From Streptomyces sp. NBC_01689 (GTDB lineage: Bacteria; Actinomycetota; Actinomycetes; Streptomycetales; Streptomycetaceae): 64,000 nt of DNA. The stretch covers positions 9,610,001 to 9,674,000 of the forward strand of contig NZ_CP109592.1 of assembly GCF_036250675.1 (NCBI RefSeq), in the 5' to 3' direction. Position 1 is the stretch's first letter; every line of letters begins with the position of its first letter. Positions 16,717 through 25,157 of this stretch are shown here, in pieces. The translations under genes and the position numbers were made by a program. Below the pieces are notes generated by a model. The model was not told where the DNA came from, made no database searches, and saw only the letters and a program-made list of their open reading frames with translations.

Positions 16717-17841
16717 ATGCCCCACACCCCCGCCCCGCCCCCCGCCGAACGCCACGTGTCCGTCCTGGCCACCGGCGCCCACCTGCCCGGCGAGGCCCTC
16801 GACAACGACGCCCTGGCCCGCGTCTGCGGACCGCTGCCCGACGACGTCCTGGACGGCATCCAGGTCCAGCGCCGGCACTGGATGACCGACCCCCGCACCG
16901 GCGCCCACACCACCAGCACCTCCGCCATGGCGACCGCCGCCGCCCGCCAGGCCCTCGACCGGGCCGGCGTCGGCGCCGACGAGATCGACCTCATCGTCGT
17001 CTCCACCGCCAGCCCCGACTACCTGCTGCCCGTCGCCGCCACCTACGTCCAGGAACAACTCGGCCTGGAACGCTGCGCCGTCATCGAGGTCAGGGCCGGC
17101 TGCGTCGGCGCCGTCCAAGCCCTCGACATCGCCCGCCGCCTGCTCGCCGACGGCACCTACGCCACCGCCCTGGTCATCGGCGCCGAAGCCGTCTCCCCGC
17201 TGCTGGCCCCCGTCTTCCTGGGCCGCGAACCCGAACGCGTACGGATGCGCGACCGCCTGACCGTCTACACCTTCGGCGACGGCGCCGGCGCCATGGTGCT
17301 GCGCGCCGGCGAGGAAGGCTCCGCCGCCGGCCGCCCGCGCCCCGTCTTCGCCACCCGCTCCCTGGGCGGCACCCGCAAACCCGGCATGCACATCATCGGC
17401 GGCGGCACCGACGCCCCCCTCGCCGAACAGCAGCGCCGCCCCCGCCTCATGGACATCCGCCTCGACATCCCCGGCACCGCCCGCTTCGGCCCCCGCGTCT
17501 TCGTCGAGGGCATCCACGACATGCTCCACCGCTCCCGCCTCACCCTCGACGACATCGACGCCTGCGTCCTGCCCGAGGGAAACGCCGAGTACTTCGCCAG
17601 CGAGTACGGCACCGCCGGACTGTCCGACGCCGACCGGACCACCCTGAGCAAGACCATCGTGGAGAACCTCACCGACGTCGGCGCCACCGGCTCCGCCGCC
17701 GTCCCGCTGGCCCTGGACGCCGGCTGGAGCCAGGGCCGCATCACCCCCGGCGACACCGTCCTGCTCCTCGCCATCGAGGCCAGCCGCTACGTGTACGCGG
17801 GCCTCACCCTCACCTGGGACGCCCCCTTCCCCGGCCGGTGA
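16717..17841 (+). CDS. KASIII (FabH)-like protein with altered catalytic triad
   Basis: A 374-residue thiolase-fold protein of the FabH group. The nucleophile C129 is present in VRAGCVGAVQAL. The usual His and Asn are not: the HQAN position reads LPEGNAEYF (E287) and the GNTSA position reads DVGATGSAAV (A323). Loss of these residues argues against normal decarboxylative priming. Related KASIII-like proteins act as acyltransferases, so it may move a starter or finished acyl group. It is two bases downstream of the KS-CLF gene and surely in the same operon. Confidence 0.82.
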   Translation: MPHTPAPPPAERHVSVLATGAHLPGEALDNDALARVCGPLPDDVLDGIQVQRRHWMTDPRTGAHTTSTSAMATAAARQALDRAGVGADEIDLIVVSTASPDYLLPVAATYVQEQLGLERCAVIEVRAGCVGAVQALDIARRLLADGTYATALVIGAEAVSPLLAPVFLGREPERVRMRDRLTVYTFGDGAGAMVLRAGEEGSAAGRPRPVFATRSLGGTRKPGMHIIGGGTDAPLAEQQRRPRLMDIRLDIPGTARFGPRVFVEGIHDMLHRSRLTLDDIDACVLPEGNAEYFASEYGTAGLSDADRTTLSKTIVENLTDVGATGSAAVPLALDAGWSQGRITPGDTVLLLAIEASRYVYAGLTLTWDAPFPGR

Positions 17842-17909
17842 CGGGCCCCGGCCCGCCCCCGCCCGCCCCGACCCGCCCCCCGCGGGCGCCGACACCACAA
17901 GGATGGAAC

Positions 17910-18779
17910 GTGTCGATACAAGAGACGGTGCGCACCGCACAGAGCGTGGAGGAGCGCAACAAGAAGACCATCCGCCGGGTCTTCGACGCCTTCGTCAACC
18001 AGGGCGACTTCTCGGTCGTGGACGAGATCTACAGCCCCGACATGGTCGACCACCAGCCGCTGCCCGGAGCCCCCGAAGGACTCGAAGGAGTCCGCTACAC
18101 CATCGCCGGCCTGCGCGAGGGCTTCCCCGACCTGCACGTGACCATCCAGGACATGAGCGCCCACGGCGACCACGTCGTCATCCACAACACCTGGCGCGGC
18201 ACCCACCTCGGCGACTTCCTCGGCGCCGCCCCCACCGGACAGGTCATCGAGTTCAACGGCGTCGTGGTGTGGCGGCTGCTCGACAACGGCCTGATCGCCG
18301 AACGCTGGGGCATCGGCGTGGAGTCCAACATGCTCGCCGTGCTCGGCATGCGCCGGCTGGCCCCCGCCGCCCGCACCGCGGCCCGCGCCGCCGCCCGCCG
18401 CGCCGTCACCGGCGCCTGCACCCTGCTCACCCTGACCGGCGGCGCCGCCGAAGGCTGGCGCCGCCTGCAGACCGAGCTCGCCGGACCCCGGCTGCACGCC
18501 TACGAGACCTCCCGGCGCCGCGCCGGCATCCTCCAGGAGTCCTTCGACCTGCGCCCGCTCGACGGCCACGACGTCCTCGTCCACCAGATCGAAGCCCGCG
18601 ACCCGCAGGCCGCCGCCCGCCGCCTGCTCACCTCCACCGACCCCTTCGACCAGTGGCTGCGCGAACAGGCCACCGAGATCCTCGGCACCGACCCCTGGTC
18701 CCGCCTCGCCGACAGCACCACCACCGGCACGGCCCACACCTGGACCTCCGTCACCACCGAGCTGACCACCGCCGACTGA
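17910..18779 (+). CDS. SnoaL-like protein with C-terminal DUF6176-like domain
   Basis: A two-part protein of 289 residues. The N-terminal 130 residues are SnoaL-like (IRRVFDAFVNQGDFSVVDE, then DHQPLPGAPEG, and FNGVVVWRLLDNGLIAERWG), the fold of polyketide cyclases and some hydroxylases. After an Ala/Arg-rich linker, residues about 180-265 (LQTELAGPRLHAYETSRRRA, ILQESFDLRPLDG, TDPFDQWLREQ) resemble the small ferredoxin-like DUF6176 domain, an assignment I hold loosely. The GTG at 17910 has a GGATGGAA site. It is the last gene before a 850-bp repeat region. Confidence 0.75.
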   Translation: MSIQETVRTAQSVEERNKKTIRRVFDAFVNQGDFSVVDEIYSPDMVDHQPLPGAPEGLEGVRYTIAGLREGFPDLHVTIQDMSAHGDHVVIHNTWRGTHLGDFLGAAPTGQVIEFNGVVVWRLLDNGLIAERWGIGVESNMLAVLGMRRLAPAARTAARAAARRAVTGACTLLTLTGGAAEGWRRLQTELAGPRLHAYETSRRRAGILQESFDLRPLDGHDVLVHQIEARDPQAAARRLLTSTDPFDQWLREQATEILGTDPWSRLADSTTTGTAHTWTSVTTELTTAD

Positions 18780-18904
18780 CCGCCGACGGGCGGCCCCAGC
18801 CGACCGACCGGCAACCGGCCGCCCCCCCGGCGGCCCGCCCCCGGCGGACGGGCCGCCGGAGCCCGAACCTCGGGGGCCGGTACGCCCGGACCGGTCCCCG
18901 CCCG

Positions 18905-19485
18905 GGCCGACCGGTGACGCGGTGGACGGGCCCGGGGGCCAGGGGAGTGATGCGGTGAACGGCCTCCGCCCGAGGGACACCTCTCCTCGAACGCCTCCGG
19001 ACCGGGAGCTGAACCCGGTGAACGGGCCCCGGACCACGGGGGATCGACTCCTGCGCGAGGGCCCGCAGGGGTGAACAGGCCTCGGCTCGGCGGAGTCGGC
19101 TCCCTGTCCCGGCCGGGATGCCACGGCCAGGGCGGTCCGGGGCGCGCCCGGCAACCGGCGCGGCACCCGACCCGGTGCACCTGAACGGCCCCTGGCCCGG
19201 AGGCAGTCGGCGCCCCCGGCGCATGGAGACCGGCCCCCGGCGGGCGGTTTCCCGGATCGCGGAGCCGACGCCCGCAGGCGCCCCCCCGGGCTCAAGGGAA
19301 CCGGTGCCGGTCAACGGCCCCCCGCCCGAGGGGAGTCGGCGCCCCGGCGCATAAAGACCGGCCCCCGGCGGGCGGTTTCCCGGATCGCGGAGCCGACGCC
19401 CGCAGGCGCCCCCGGGGCTCAAGGAAACCGGTGCCGGTCAACAGCCCCCCTGCCGGGGGCAGTCGGCGCCCCCGGCTCCAGGAGT
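18905..19485. repeat. Degenerate intergenic repeat array, including a 128-bp tandem duplication
   Basis: The 850-bp gap between the SnoaL and aldo/keto reductase genes has no supported gene. A motif close to GGTSAACGGCCCC followed by AGTCGGCGC recurs at least six times (near 18954, 19017, 19072, 19178, 19315 and 19436). The last part holds a 128-bp tandem duplication (about 19203-19330 and 19331-19458) whose copies are nearly identical over GGCGGGCGGTTTCCCGGATC and surrounding bases. A partial third copy follows. Confidence 0.75.
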
Positions 19486-19532
19486 CCCGGACCTGGTGAG
19501 CCGGCCGCAGGCCACCCGGCCCCAGTACTTCT

Positions 19533-19563
19533 CTAGCAAGGGCATCAATACTGTCACTGCTAA
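19533..19563 (+). promoter_or_regulatory. YTRTCARYGSTAR-type operator before the aldo/keto reductase
   Basis: CTAGCAAGGGCA (19533) and CTGTCACTGCTAA (19551-19563) stand 18 bp apart in inverted orientation, about 70 bp before the gene. The second is a close match to the motif at 5.1, 36.85 and 40.63 kb. Confidence 0.6.
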
Positions 19564-19631
19564 TTCCCGGGTGGTGCCGGAACCGGCCGTACCCGGGACG
19601 GCACCCGCCCGCACGGCTCAGGAAGGAACCG

Positions 19632-20627
19632 ATGATGCGGCAACGAACACTCGGCAGCCAGGGGCCGGCGGTCTCCGAACAGGGACTCGGCTGCATGGGC
19701 ATGACCTTCGCCTACGGCCCCGCCGACGAGCAGGAGGCCCTGCGCACCGCGCACCGGGCACTGGAACTGGGCGTCACCCTCCTCGACACCGCCGACTTCT
19801 ACGGCCCGCACAGCAACGAGGAGTTCGTCGCCCGGGTCATCGCCGGCCGCCGCGACGGCGTCGTCGTCTGTTCCAAGGTCGGCAACGAGGTCACCGAGGA
19901 CGGCACCATCACCGGCCGCCTCAACAACCGCCCCGACTACATCCGTACCGCCGTCGAGGGCACCCTGCGCCGGCTGGGCACCGACCACCTCGACCTGTAC
20001 TACCTGCACCGCGTCGACCCCGCCGTGCCCGTCGAGGAGTCCGTCGGCGCGCTGGCCGAACTGGTCCAGGCCGGCAAGGTCCGCCACCTCGGCGTGTGCG
20101 AGGCGTCCGCCGCCACCATCCGCCGCGCCCACGCCGTGCACCCGCTGGCCGCCGTACAGACCGAGTACTCCCTGTCCACCCGCGACGTCGAGGCCAACGG
20201 AGTCCTGGCCACCGTCCGCGAACTGGGCATCGGCTTCGTCGGCTACAGCCCGCTGGGCCGCGGCCTGCTCACCGGCCGCATCCGCAGCCTCGACGGGCTG
20301 GCCGAACACGACTTCCGCCGTATCGCGCCCCGCTTCCAGCAGGGCAACCTCGACCAGAACCTGCACGTCGTCGAACGGCTGCAGCACCTGGCCGCGTCCA
20401 AGGGCATCACCGCCGGGCAGCTCGCCCTGGCCTGGGTGCTCGCCCAGGGCGACGACGTCATCGCCATCCCCGGCACCAAGCGCGTCCCGTACCTGCAGGA
20501 GAACCTCGCCGCGAGCGACGTGACCCTGAGTGCGGACGACCTCAGGGCGCTCGACGAGATCGCCCCCCACGGCTCCACGGTGGGGGACCGCTATCCCGTC
20601 GGCGCCATGGCCACGCTCGACGGCTGA
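19632..20627 (+). CDS. Aldo/keto reductase
   Basis: A 331-residue TIM-barrel NADPH oxidoreductase. The catalytic Asp and Tyr are in LLDTADFYGPHSNE, Lys in VVCSKVG and His in DLYYLHRVDP; the NADPH-binding end is IPGTKRVPYLQEN. It starts a run of tailoring genes separated by 40-50 bp. Candidate roles are reduction of an aldehyde or ketone on the acyl chain, or a sugar step, but the position next to the FAD oxidoreductase favours polyketide tailoring. Its promoter region carries the shared TetR-type motif. Confidence 0.9.
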   Translation: MMRQRTLGSQGPAVSEQGLGCMGMTFAYGPADEQEALRTAHRALELGVTLLDTADFYGPHSNEEFVARVIAGRRDGVVVCSKVGNEVTEDGTITGRLNNRPDYIRTAVEGTLRRLGTDHLDLYYLHRVDPAVPVEESVGALAELVQAGKVRHLGVCEASAATIRRAHAVHPLAAVQTEYSLSTRDVEANGVLATVRELGIGFVGYSPLGRGLLTGRIRSLDGLAEHDFRRIAPRFQQGNLDQNLHVVERLQHLAASKGITAGQLALAWVLAQGDDVIAIPGTKRVPYLQENLAASDVTLSADDLRALDEIAPHGSTVGDRYPVGAMATLDG

Positions 20628-20673
20628 ACCCCGACCGGCCGCGGACCTTCGAAGACGAGTGAGAGCGACAACC

Positions 20674-21855
20674 ATGGCGAACATCACGATCATCGGCGGC
20701 GGACTGGCCGGCCTGACCGCGGCGATCTCCGCCGCCGAACAGGGCGCCCACGTCACCGTCCACGAGGCCCACTCCCACGCGGGCGGCCGCGCCCGCTCCG
20801 CCTCCGGCCCCTACGTCACCAACGACGGGCCGCACACCTTCTTCGACAACGGCGACGCCTGGCACTGGCTGCTGCAGCGCGGACTGGCCGGCCGCTACGT
20901 ACGGCTGTCCTTCCACGAGTGGACCCGGATGCGCTTCCGCCACCAGGGCCGGCTGCGGATGACCCTGCCCGGCGGCTACATGCGGATGACCTGGATGCAC
21001 CGCGGCATCGACGTCCCCGTCGACCGCTCCTTCCAGGACTGGGCGAGCGAACGCTTCGCCCAGCAGACCGTCGACGAAGCCCTCGGCTTCCTCGGCCCGA
21101 TCCTCTTCGACGGCGACCCCGGACGCCTCTCCGCGGCCTTCGTGTGGGAACGCCTGCTGCGCGTGGGCACCCCCCGCTTCCCGCTGCCCAGCCGCTACTT
21201 CATGGGCGGCTGGGGCGCGCTGATCGCCCGCATGGAACGCGTCGCCCGCGCCCGCGGCGTCGTCATCGAGACCGGCTCCCGGCTGACCGAACTGCCCACC
21301 GGCGGACCGGTCATCGTCGCCACCTCCCTCGCCGCCGCCCGCAGCCTGCTCGGCGACGACTCCCTGCAGTGGCCCAGCGGCACCGCCGCCCTGCTCGACA
21401 TGGCCGTCACCCACTCCAAGAAGGACGGCAACGTCTCCTTCGACATGGACGAGGGCGGCTTCACCTCCCAGTACTCCGACCACGACCCCTCCCTCGCCCC
21501 CGAGGGCCAGGCCCTGTTCCAGGGACAGATGCCGATCAGGCCCGGCGAGTCGAAGGCCGACGCGCTGGCCCGGCTGGAGAAACTCTTCGACCTGACCACC
21601 CCCGGCTGGCAGCAGCGCATCCTGTGGCGCCGCGAAGGCGTCTCCCGGGGCCGCACCGGCGCCCTCGACCTGCCCGGCCTCAGCTGGCGCGACCGGCCCG
21701 CCGTCGACCGCGGGGACGGGGTGTTCCTGGCCGGCGACAGCGTCGCCGCCCCCGGCATCCTCGCCGAGACCTCCATCAACAGCGCCCTGCGGGCCGCGGA
21801 ACTCGCCCTCAGCGCCCGGCCGGCCGCGCACCACTCCGCGGTGCTCGGGCGATGA
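20674..21855 (+). CDS. FAD-dependent oxidoreductase (phytoene desaturase/amine oxidase-like)
   Basis: A 393-residue flavoprotein. The dinucleotide motif ITIIGGGLAGLTAAISAAEQ is at the very N-terminus and is followed by the HEAHSHAGGRARS motif of the phytoene desaturase group. The C-terminal FAD motif is GVFLAGDSVAAPGILAETSI. It probably removes or rearranges hydrogens along the acyl chain, for example to shift or add a double bond. The start at 20674 has a GTGAGAGCGA region upstream; earlier in-frame starts lie inside the aldo/keto reductase gene. Confidence 0.88.
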   Translation: MANITIIGGGLAGLTAAISAAEQGAHVTVHEAHSHAGGRARSASGPYVTNDGPHTFFDNGDAWHWLLQRGLAGRYVRLSFHEWTRMRFRHQGRLRMTLPGGYMRMTWMHRGIDVPVDRSFQDWASERFAQQTVDEALGFLGPILFDGDPGRLSAAFVWERLLRVGTPRFPLPSRYFMGGWGALIARMERVARARGVVIETGSRLTELPTGGPVIVATSLAAARSLLGDDSLQWPSGTAALLDMAVTHSKKDGNVSFDMDEGGFTSQYSDHDPSLAPEGQALFQGQMPIRPGESKADALARLEKLFDLTTPGWQQRILWRREGVSRGRTGALDLPGLSWRDRPAVDRGDGVFLAGDSVAAPGILAETSINSALRAAELALSARPAAHHSAVLGR

Positions 21856-21898
21856 GTGAGCCTCGCGTCCCACCCCACCCCGTTAGGGAGCGCAGCAC

Positions 21899-22555
21899 AT
21901 GAGAATCACCCTGTCCGAGCGCGGCACCCCGGACTGGCAGACCGCCGCGGACCTGGCCCGGCTGGTCTTCGCCAAGCAGTACCGGGCCAGCATCACCCCC
22001 GACCCGGACGGCTTCCTCGCCTTCTTCGAGACCGCCGCCGACGGCCAGGAGGAAGTCCTCGCCTGCGCCGGCCTGTCCTTCCCCGAGGAAGAGACCATCC
22101 TGCTGGAGCGCTATCTCGACGCGCCCGTCGAAGACGTCATCACCCAGGCCGTCGGCGCCCCCGTCAAACGCTCCCAGGTCCTGCAGATCGGCTCCATCGC
22201 CTCCGTACGGGCCGCCGCCGGCGCCGAGATCATCAAAGCGATCCCGCTGATCATGGCCTGCCTGGGCCGCCCGTACGCCGTCATGACGATGACCGGCCGG
22301 CTCGCCGCGCTCATGCAGCGCCTCGGCTGCGTCTTCCACCCCCTCGCCGACGCCTCCCTGGAGCGGCTGCCCGCCGACGAACGCGCCTCCTGGGGCACCT
22401 ACTACGACACCCGGCCCGTCGTCGGCTACGCCGAGGCCGCCGAACAGTCCACCCTGCTGCTGGCCGCCATCGGCCGCTACTGCTTCACCTCGGTCGACAT
22501 GCGGCTGCTGAGCAACCGCCCGGCACAGCAGGGGGTGCTGACCCGTGCCGCCTGA
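21899..22555 (+). CDS. Thermostable hemolysin-family protein
   Basis: A 218-residue protein that fits the thermostable hemolysin family (PF12261-type): an acyltransferase-like fold with LARLVFAKQYRASIT, ERYLDAPVEDVITQ, and GSIASVRAAAGAEIIKAIP followed by a MTMTGRLAALMQRLG segment. Despite the name the family is not a proven toxin here; in many bacteria such genes sit next to an AMP-ligase, exactly as in this operon. The gene overlaps the ligase by 11 bases, so the two are made together. A role in acyl transfer is an inference. Confidence 0.75.
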   Translation: MRITLSERGTPDWQTAADLARLVFAKQYRASITPDPDGFLAFFETAADGQEEVLACAGLSFPEEETILLERYLDAPVEDVITQAVGAPVKRSQVLQIGSIASVRAAAGAEIIKAIPLIMACLGRPYAVMTMTGRLAALMQRLGCVFHPLADASLERLPADERASWGTYYDTRPVVGYAEAAEQSTLLLAAIGRYCFTSVDMRLLSNRPAQQGVLTRAA

Positions 22556-24170
22556 GACCGCACCCCTGTCCCTGGCCCGCGGACTGCTGCGGCAGGCCGA
22601 CAGCGACGCCGTCATGGTGCGCGTCCTGGCCGCCGACGGCGGCGAGGGCACCACCCACAGCTACCGCGACCTCCTGCGCACCGCCCTGGCCCTGGCCGCC
22701 GACCTCACCGGCCTGGCCCGCACCCTGGGCCGCCCCGCCCGGGTGGGACTGCTCGCCGAGAACTCCCCGGAATGGGTCGTCGCCGACCTCGCCGCCCTGT
22801 TCGCCGGCGCCGTGGAGATCCCCGTACCCACCGCCTTCACCGCCCAGCAGGCCGCCTCCCTCCTGGAGAGCGCCGACCTGTGCCTGACCGACACCGCGGG
22901 CAGCGCGGCCCTGGCCCGCTGGAGCACCGACACCCCCGACCCCGTCCTGCCCGCCGGCTGCCCCACCACCGCCCTCGACCTGCCCGCCCTGCTCGCCCGG
23001 CCCCCCGTCCCGCACCCGCCCGTCCCCGACCACGACGCGGTCGTCAAGGTCATCCACACCTCCGGCACCACCTCCGCCCCCAAAGGCGTACAGATCCGCC
23101 GGCACGGCCTGGACGCACTGCTCACCTCGCTGCGCACCCGCACCCGCCCGGCGATCTTCGAGCGGTACCTGTCCATCGTCCCCCTCAGCCTGCTCATCGA
23201 ACAGGTCGCCGGCCTCTACATGCCCTTCCTGGCAGGCGGTTCGGTCTCCTTCCTGCCCCCCGGCACCGCCCTGGTCGGCACCGCCGCCGACGCCGCACCG
23301 CGCATGCTCACCCTGCTGCGAGCGGCCCGCCCCACCGCCCTGGTCGTCCCGCCCACCGTCGCCGGCCTCTTCCTCGCCGTGTGCGACCAGCAGCCCGCCG
23401 AGAGCGTCACCGAACGCCACCGGCGGATCTTCGGCCACGACGGCCCGGTCTTCATCGCCTGCGGCGGCGCCCCCGTCCCGCCCGAGATCCTCCAGCGCCT
23501 GCACGCCCACGGACTGACCGTCCACGAGGGCTACGGACTGAGCGAGAACTCCTCCGTGGTGTCCTGGAACTTCCCCGGCGAAGTCCGCTTCGGCACCGTC
23601 GGCCGCCCCCTGGACCACGTCCACGCCGAACTCGCCGACGACGGTGAACTCCTCATCCGCAGCACCTCCCTGTTCGCCGGCTACACCCGCGAGGACCCCT
23701 CCAGCGTCGTCGTCGACGACCAGGGCCGCCTGCACACCGGCGACCTCGCCGAGATCGACGACGACGGCTACCTGCGCATCACCGGACGCAAGAAGAACCT
23801 CGTCATCACCGCGGGCGGCCGCAACGTCGCCCCCGAATGGGTCGAGGCCCGCTACCGCGAACTCGGCTTCGTCCGCGAGGCCGCCGTCATCGCCGACGGC
23901 CTCGACGACGTGCACGGCCTGTTCGTCATCGACGCCGCCCTCGACCCCGACACCGCCCGCGGCCGCATCACCGAATTCGGCCGGCGCAGGCTCTCCGGCA
24001 TCGAACGCGCCGCCGTCGTCCACCTCATGTCCGAGGACGACCCCGCCTACGCCACCTGCTTCACCGTCACCGGACGCCCCCGCCGCGACGTCATCCGCCA
24101 CCACGTCCTCGGCCCGGCCCCCGCCACGGCCGCGGCGTCCCCGAGCAACCAGAACAAGGAGAAGGCATGA
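22545..24170 (+). CDS. Acyl-AMP ligase / acyl-CoA synthetase-like protein
   Basis: An adenylate-forming enzyme of 541 residues. Motif A3 is HTSGTTSAPKG, A5 is GYGLSENSS, A7 is HTGDLAEID and A8 is GRKKNLVITAGGRNVAPEWV, in the long-chain acyl ligase style. At A10 the usual catalytic lysine context (GKxxR) reads TGRPRRD, so the lysine seems absent. That could mean a changed second half-reaction or loss of activity. The GTG start at 22545 overlaps the hemolysin-family gene and the stop overlaps the next ATG. It would activate a carboxylic acid, perhaps the polyene chain. Confidence 0.87.
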   Translation: MPPETAPLSLARGLLRQADSDAVMVRVLAADGGEGTTHSYRDLLRTALALAADLTGLARTLGRPARVGLLAENSPEWVVADLAALFAGAVEIPVPTAFTAQQAASLLESADLCLTDTAGSAALARWSTDTPDPVLPAGCPTTALDLPALLARPPVPHPPVPDHDAVVKVIHTSGTTSAPKGVQIRRHGLDALLTSLRTRTRPAIFERYLSIVPLSLLIEQVAGLYMPFLAGGSVSFLPPGTALVGTAADAAPRMLTLLRAARPTALVVPPTVAGLFLAVCDQQPAESVTERHRRIFGHDGPVFIACGGAPVPPEILQRLHAHGLTVHEGYGLSENSSVVSWNFPGEVRFGTVGRPLDHVHAELADDGELLIRSTSLFAGYTREDPSSVVVDDQGRLHTGDLAEIDDDGYLRITGRKKNLVITAGGRNVAPEWVEARYRELGFVREAAVIADGLDDVHGLFVIDAALDPDTARGRITEFGRRRLSGIERAAVVHLMSEDDPAYATCFTVTGRPRRDVIRHHVLGPAPATAAASPSNQNKEKA

Positions 24171-25075
24171 GTACGGCTGTGCAGACCACGCCCTACGGCA
24201 CCGGCAGCGGCCTGCTGGTCCAGCCCGCGGGCCCCGGCGGCCTCGACGCCATCGACCCCAAGGAACTGCGCGACCTCCTCGCCCAGGCCGGGTTCCTGCT
24301 GCTGCGCGGTTTCGGCGCCGACATGGACGCCTTCACCGCCCTGGTCCAGAACACCTCCACCTCCACCACCCTCGACCCCGCCCGCGACTTCTACTCCGAG
24401 GTCGCCCAGAAGGTCGACGCGGGCTTCGACGAGGTCGGCCTGCACACCGAGAACGGCAACAGCCCCTTCCGCTCCCACCTCGCCTGGTTCTTCTGCGAGA
24501 AGGCCGCCTCCACCGGCTCCCAGACCACCGTCTGCGACGGCTACCGCGTCTGGGACGCCCTCAGCGAGCAGGCCCGCACCGCCTTCGCCGCCCAGGACAT
24601 CGTCTACAGCCGCTACGTCGGCGAACCCCAGTGGCGGGCCATGGCCCACCACCTGCTGGGCCGCACCAAGCCCGCCGACCGGATCCAGGTGAGCGAACTC
24701 CTCGCCCTGGCCGGACAGCTGCCCGGCACCGAGATCACCCCCCAGGACGACGGCGGCGTGCGCTACTCCTTCCGCACCCCCGCCGCCGGCCCCACCGTCT
24801 TCGGCCCCCGCCCCTCCTTCGCCAACAGCATCCTGGGCCCCTCCTTCAACTACGAGAAGCCCACCATCACCTTCGCCGACACCACCGAACTGCCCGCCCC
24901 CCTGCTCGCCGAGGTCGAAGAGGTCACCGCCCGCCTCACCGAGAACCTCGACTGGCAGGACGGCGACGCCGCCGTCATCGACAACACCCGCGTCATGCAC
25001 GGCCGGCGCGCCATCACCGACCCCGACCGCACCATCTACAACGCCCTCAGCTACATCGAGGCACCCGCCGCCTGA
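24167..25075 (+). CDS. TauD/SyrP-type Fe(II)/2-oxoglutarate-dependent oxygenase
   Basis: A 302-residue dioxygenase. The iron ligands are H93 and E95 in GLHTENGNSPF and H278 in VMHGRRA; the arginine for 2-oxoglutarate is probably in the same C-terminal block. The fold marker FLLLRGFG near the start is typical of the TauD group. Such enzymes hydroxylate or desaturate carrier-bound acyl or amino acyl chains. It is coupled to the ligase by a four-base overlap and followed by a GC-rich inverted repeat. Confidence 0.9.
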   Translation: MSTAVQTTPYGTGSGLLVQPAGPGGLDAIDPKELRDLLAQAGFLLLRGFGADMDAFTALVQNTSTSTTLDPARDFYSEVAQKVDAGFDEVGLHTENGNSPFRSHLAWFFCEKAASTGSQTTVCDGYRVWDALSEQARTAFAAQDIVYSRYVGEPQWRAMAHHLLGRTKPADRIQVSELLALAGQLPGTEITPQDDGGVRYSFRTPAAGPTVFGPRPSFANSILGPSFNYEKPTITFADTTELPAPLLAEVEEVTARLTENLDWQDGDAAVIDNTRVMHGRRAITDPDRTIYNALSYIEAPAA

Positions 25076-25082
25076 CCGGGCC

Positions 25083-25130
25083 GCCCCCGCCCCGCACACC
25101 AGCCCCCAGGGGCGGCGCCGGGGCGGGGCG
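25083..25130. terminator. GC-rich inverted repeat after the oxygenase gene
   Basis: CGCCCCCGCCCCG pairs with CGGGGCGGGGCGG across a loop between the oxygenase and exporter genes. There is no T-run, so it may only stabilise or attenuate the transcript. Confidence 0.4.
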
Positions 25131-25157
25131 GGAGACAGACCCGTCCGAGAGGGAGCC

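Noticed and set aside
19203..19458. Possible CRISPR or attachment site from the 128-bp repeats
   Set aside because: The repeat is long and the copies are contiguous; no integrase or tRNA gene is near.
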